Shown here: one piece after another, positions 5,807 to 8,175 of the stretch
Numbering within the stretch: the first letter of the stretch is position 1
Layout of the letters: each line of letters opens with the position of its first letter
DNA from: Planctomycetota bacterium
Lineage (GTDB): Bacteria > Planctomycetota > Planctomycetia > Pirellulales > Lacipirellulaceae
Assembly (NCBI GenBank): GCA_024278035.1
Contig: JAJRUA010000445.1
Span: 1-8,175, forward strand
Reading direction: 5' to 3'
DNA: 8,175 nucleotides
Position numbers and translations under genes: made by a program
Notes under the pieces: generated by a model
Database searches by the model: none
Seen by the model: the letters and a program-made list of their open reading frames with translations, nothing else
What the model was told of the DNA's origin: nothing

Positions 5807-7153
5807 TTACTTGGCTCCTAGTTCGGTTAGGCATTCGTCCACGATTCTCAGGCCTATCTCCACGTCGCTCTCATCAATCACCAAAGGCGGAGCAATACGG
5901 ATCACACTCTCGCCGCAAGAAAGTAGCAAAAGCCCTTTCGTGAAGGCCAATTGCCCCAGCTTATGAACCAACTCGGCGGCCGGCTCCTTGGTGGCCCGGT
6001 CCTTCACAAAATCAACGCCAATGTAGAGGCCCGTGCCGCGTACGTCTCCAATACAGTCGTACTCCTCTTGGAGCTTCTTGAGGCCCTTTATCAAGAGATG
6101 GCCCATTTCCTGGGCGTTCTCTAGCAAGCCCTCCTCGATCACGTCGAGCGTTGCCAGTGCCGCCATACAAGCGACCGGGTTGCCACCGTAGGTGCTGCCG
6201 TGCGAGCCAGAGTCCCACTTCATGACCGACTCCTTAGCAATGATCGCGCCGATCGGCATGCCAGAGCCAAGCCCCTTGGCTGTGAGGAGAACATCAGGTT
6301 CAACACCAAAGTAATCGGCGGCCCACATATGGCCCGTCCGGCCGGCACCGGTCTGAATTTCATCGAAGACCAACAAAATACCATGCTCATCACAAAACTC
6401 ACGCAAGCCAACGATAAAGCTCTTAGGCGGGATAATGTAGCCTCCTTCCCCCAACATGGGTTCAATGAAAATCGCCGCGACATCCTTTGGATAAATGTGG
6501 CGCGACAGGAGCCCCTTGATTTGATCGAGGACGAACTCCCCCACTTCTTTTCCGCCTGTCTCCAAACGATAGGCATCCGGATAAGCCACATGATGCACAC
6601 CGGGCAACATCGGACCAAACGTCGATCGCTGCTTTGCTTTGCTTGAAGTGAGGCTCATCGCGCCATAGGTTCGGCCATGAAAGGCCCCTTGGAAAGCGAT
6701 TAAGTCGGCGCGTCCTGTCGAGTTACGGACCAACTTGATCGCTCCCTCAACCGCTTCTGCACCGGAGTTGGTCAAGAAAACTCGCTTCTTACTGGGGCCA
6801 ATGCCTGTCTTCGCAAGGCGTTCGCACAGCGAAGCCATCCCTTCGTAATAAAAATCCGTTCCGCAAATATGGAAGAACTTGGCTGCCGCCTCTTGCACGG
6901 CTTTCACCACGACCGGATGGCTGTAGCCCGTCGAAGCGACGGCAATGCCTGCCATGAAATCGAGATACCGATTGCCATCTAGGTCCTCAATAACCGGTCC
7001 TTCACCGTGCGAAACGGCCAGCGGGTACTCCTTGATATAGGAAGTCGAAGAGTACGCCGCATCCTGGGCGATCATCTTCTGCGCCTTCGGGCCGGGGGGA
7101 GCCGTGAGAATGCGAGGGTAATCACCGCCGAAAGCTTTGGTCGTTTTTTGCAT
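5807..7153 (-). CDS. class III aminotransferase, GABA/acetylornithine aminotransferase family
   Basis: A complete 448-residue PLP aminotransferase. It shows NSGAEA (129-134), GAFHGRTYGAMSLT (156-169), Glu231 in the IEPMLGEGGY stretch, Asp264 in FDEIQTGAGRTG and the PLP lysine Lys293 in LTAKGLGSGMPIG, with the STYGGNP phosphate motif at 320-326. The sequence style matches the GABA aminotransferase / acetylornithine aminotransferase family, whose members act on omega-amino groups; some relatives are amino acid racemases. Next to an aldehyde dehydrogenase it would fit 4-aminobutyrate plus 2-oxoglutarate to succinate semialdehyde plus glutamate, the last nitrogen-removing step of the proposed pathway. 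It could instead act on beta-lysine, with the roles of the two aminotransferases exchanged. The start is the ATG at 7153, with a weak GGA five bases upstream. The downstream aminotransferase begins within 15 bases, suggesting coupled translation. Confidence 0.9.
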   Translation of the reverse strand: MQKTTKAFGGDYPRILTAPPGPKAQKMIAQDAAYSSTSYIKEYPLAVSHGEGPVIEDLDGNRYLDFMAGIAVASTGYSHPVVVKAVQEAAAKFFHICGTDFYYEGMASLCERLAKTGIGPSKKRVFLTNSGAEAVEGAIKLVRNSTGRADLIAFQGAFHGRTYGAMSLTSSKAKQRSTFGPMLPGVHHVAYPDAYRLETGGKEVGEFVLDQIKGLLSRHIYPKDVAAIFIEPMLGEGGYIIPPKSFIVGLREFCDEHGILLVFDEIQTGAGRTGHMWAADYFGVEPDVLLTAKGLGSGMPIGAIIAKESVMKWDSGSHGSTYGGNPVACMAALATLDVIEEGLLENAQEMGHLLIKGLKKLQEEYDCIGDVRGTGLYIGVDFVKDRATKEPAAELVHKLGQLAFTKGLLLLSCGESVIRIAPPLVIDESDVEIGLRIVDECLTELGAK

Positions 7154-7240
7154 TTCCGTAGGTCTCTGGCTGAGTGTTATTGGTTTGTTATTAGGTGTTG
7201 AATGTTTTTTTGACCGAGGAGTATCCCCCTCCCCTTTTTA

Positions 7241-7261
7241 GGGGAGGGGGTAGGGGAGGGG
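7241..7261 (+). other. G-quadruplex motif on the plus strand
   Basis: Four G-tracts of 4, 5, 4 and 4 bases are separated by linkers of 1, 2 and 1 bases. This meets the usual criteria for a very stable intramolecular G-quadruplex. It lies on the strand opposite the transcript, i.e. the template strand for the operon. Folding has not been tested and it competes with the hairpins of the same element. Confidence 0.6.
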
Positions 7262-7289
7262 TAAAGAGCCCGTATGCAGGGTTCTAAAA

Positions 7290-7313
7290 CCCCCTCCCCT
7301 ATACCCCTCCCCC
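7290..7313 (-). other. G-quadruplex motif in the operon transcript
   Basis: Read on the minus strand this holds G-tracts of 5, 4, 4 and 5 bases with linkers A, TATA and A. The motif would be present in the mRNA leaving the dehydrogenase gene, 27 bases past its stop codon. It could act as an RNA G-quadruplex or pair with the complementary C-tracts downstream at 7241-7261. Confidence 0.6.
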
Positions 7314-7339
7314 AAAAGTGGAGGAGGGGGACTAAATCG

Positions 7340-8175
7340 TCACTCACGAATACGGGTCCGACATTGCTCACGCATGAACTGCATGACGTAATAGGGACCG
7401 CAGCCTCCTTTGCCACTTCCGCCAGAACCTTTCCATCCGCAGAAGGGCTGTGCCCCTGGCCAAGCGCCGGTCGTTGCGCCACTTCGTTTATTCACGTAAG
7501 TGACGCCCGCCTCGATCTCATCATAAAACTGCTCGATCTCTTCTTCGCTGGTGCTAAAGAGGCCCGCCGTGAGGCCATACTCAACTTTGTTGCTCTCTTC
7601 GAGGGCTTGGTCCAAGCTGTCGATAATGCCGACGGCCAGGATCGGCACAAAATACTCTTCGGTGAAGAGCGTGCTCTCAAGCGGTGCCTTCACAATCGTC
7701 GGAGCGACGTAGTGGCCCTTGGCCAAGTCACCTTCGGTGAGCCGTTTGGCGCCGATCAAGATTTCGCCCTCTTTTTTCGCCAGCGCAACGGCCGCTTCGT
7801 ATTTTTTAACCGAGGCACCGTTGATAACGGGCCCCAAGTAAACGCCTTCTTGCGTCGGATCACCAATGACAATGTCCTGCGTTTCGTTCAAAATCCGCTC
7901 GATAAAGGCATCGGCCACGTCGCGGTGGACGTAGACTCTTGAGCACGCACTGCACTTTTGGTTTTGTAGGCCCCAGGCCGACTTGGCAACGCCTGCCGCG
8001 GCAGCATCCAAGTCGGCACTCTCCATCACAATCGCCGGGTTCTTGCCGCCCAGCTCCATAAGGCAAGGCTTGACCCATTTCTCGCTTAGCTGGCCAAGCA
8101 TTCGCATACCAACCGGCTTCGAGCCGGTGAAGACGACGCCGTCCGTGTGCTCATGCGTCACGATCGCATCGCCAA
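7340..8175 (-). CDS. NAD(P)-dependent aldehyde dehydrogenase, P5C dehydrogenase (RocA/PruA) type, 5' end cut off
   Basis: The frame is open to the right edge of the window, so only about 277 C-terminal residues are present, roughly half of the usual 515-540. The visible part begins GDAIVTHEHTDG and includes the cofactor-binding FTGSKPVG motif, the general-base glutamate in ELGGKNP and the nucleophilic cysteine in NQKCSACSR, the arrangement seen in 1-pyrroline-5-carboxylate dehydrogenases. The C-terminal QPFCGWKGSG stretch matches the usual PFGG(F/W)K(x)SG region, with Cys in place of the first Gly. Beside a GABA-type aminotransferase it may oxidise succinate semialdehyde to succinate. Glutamate semialdehyde/P5C is the substrate suggested by subfamily alone, and the two cannot be separated here. 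A GTG at 8161 is internal, not the start, because the family motif GDxxV continues upstream of it. Confidence 0.9.
   Translation of the reverse strand, partial: GDAIVTHEHTDGVVFTGSKPVGMRMLGQLSEKWVKPCLMELGGKNPAIVMESADLDAAAAGVAKSAWGLQNQKCSACSRVYVHRDVADAFIERILNETQDIVIGDPTQEGVYLGPVINGASVKKYEAAVALAKKEGEILIGAKRLTEGDLAKGHYVAPTIVKAPLESTLFTEEYFVPILAVGIIDSLDQALEESNKVEYGLTAGLFSTSEEEIEQFYDEIEAGVTYVNKRSGATTGAWPGAQPFCGWKGSGGSGKGGCGPYYVMQFMREQCRTRIRE

Larger units (their letters stand above)
7225..7330. repeat. compound C/G-tract palindrome between the dehydrogenase and aminotransferase 1
   Basis: CCCCCTCCCC (7225-7234) and GGGGAGGGGG (7241-7250) form a perfect 10-bp hairpin, extended by one T-A pair inside the loop. 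A larger overlapping inverted repeat pairs the G-tract block 7241-7261 with the C-tract block 7290-7313. Between them AGAGCCC (7265-7271) and GGGTTCT (7279-7285) form a central stem with one G-T pair around a 7-base loop. A third G-rich block (7320-7330) can pair with 7304-7313 imperfectly. The block fills most of the 186-base gap and ends 9 bases from the dehydrogenase stop codon. No protein is encoded in it. It looks like a dispersed palindromic repeat and could alter read-through between the two genes. Confidence 0.85.

Noticed and set aside
5147..5821. 224-residue open frame on the plus strand
   Set aside because: It is antisense to aminotransferase 2, which is complete and keeps all PLP motifs, and its translation matches no family I know.
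7154..7224. Internal sigma70-type promoter before aminotransferase 1
   Set aside because: The stretch is AT-rich, but no convincing -35/-10 pair with proper spacing was found on the minus strand.
7225..7250. Intrinsic terminator downstream of the aldehyde dehydrogenase
   Set aside because: The stem is strong, but on the minus strand it is followed by AUAC rather than a run of U, so a Rho-independent terminator cannot be claimed.
7274..7942. 222-residue open frame on the plus strand
   Set aside because: It begins inside the C/G-tract palindrome and runs antisense to the aldehyde dehydrogenase; no domain is visible.

Overview
The window carries seven genes, all on the minus strand and closely spaced. 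They look like one catabolic operon read from right to left. In transcription order they are: an aldehyde dehydrogenase of the P5C-dehydrogenase type (cut by the right edge), a GABA/acetylornithine-type class III aminotransferase, a second class III aminotransferase, 3-oxoacid CoA-transferase subunit A, a KamA-type lysine 2,3-aminomutase (radical SAM, PLP), CoA-transferase subunit B, and an acetyl-CoA acetyltransferase-type thiolase. All six complete genes keep the catalytic residues I could check.

Together they suggest an aerobic route for L-lysine through beta-lysine. KamA moves the alpha-amino group to C3. One aminotransferase removes it to give 3-oxo-6-aminohexanoate (possibly N6-acylated). 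The split CoA-transferase activates this beta-keto acid. The thiolase cleaves it to acetyl-CoA plus a 4-aminobutyryl-CoA. The other aminotransferase and the dehydrogenase convert 4-aminobutyrate to succinate semialdehyde and succinate. The enzyme families are seen in the sequence; their assembly into this pathway is inference. It resembles the beta-lysine catabolism described biochemically in pseudomonads and the Bacillus subtilis kamA-yodPQRST cluster. No N-acetyltransferase (YodP/AblB) or deacetylase (YodQ) lies in the window, and thiolase, GABA-type aminotransferase and dehydrogenase genes are added.

Layout: positions 1-219 are non-coding, with a possible decayed transposase fragment and a REP-like palindrome. 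Then come thiolase (220-1353), a small hairpin, CoA-transferase B (1469-2122), an ACAGGAT-type palindrome, kamA (2234-3607), CoA-transferase A (3763-4497), an AACCACRAAG-type palindrome, aminotransferase 2 (4601-5791), aminotransferase 1 (5807-7153), a C/G-tract palindrome with G-quadruplex motifs on both strands, and the partial dehydrogenase (7340-8175). Most intergenic gaps thus hold a palindrome, and the four large ones are unrelated to each other.

The source is bacterial with moderately high GC. Weak Shine-Dalgarno signals, several non-ATG start candidates, dispersed palindromes of these types and a divergent KamA would fit Planctomycetota or a related PVC-type lineage. That assignment is only an inference from general impression; no marker gene is present.
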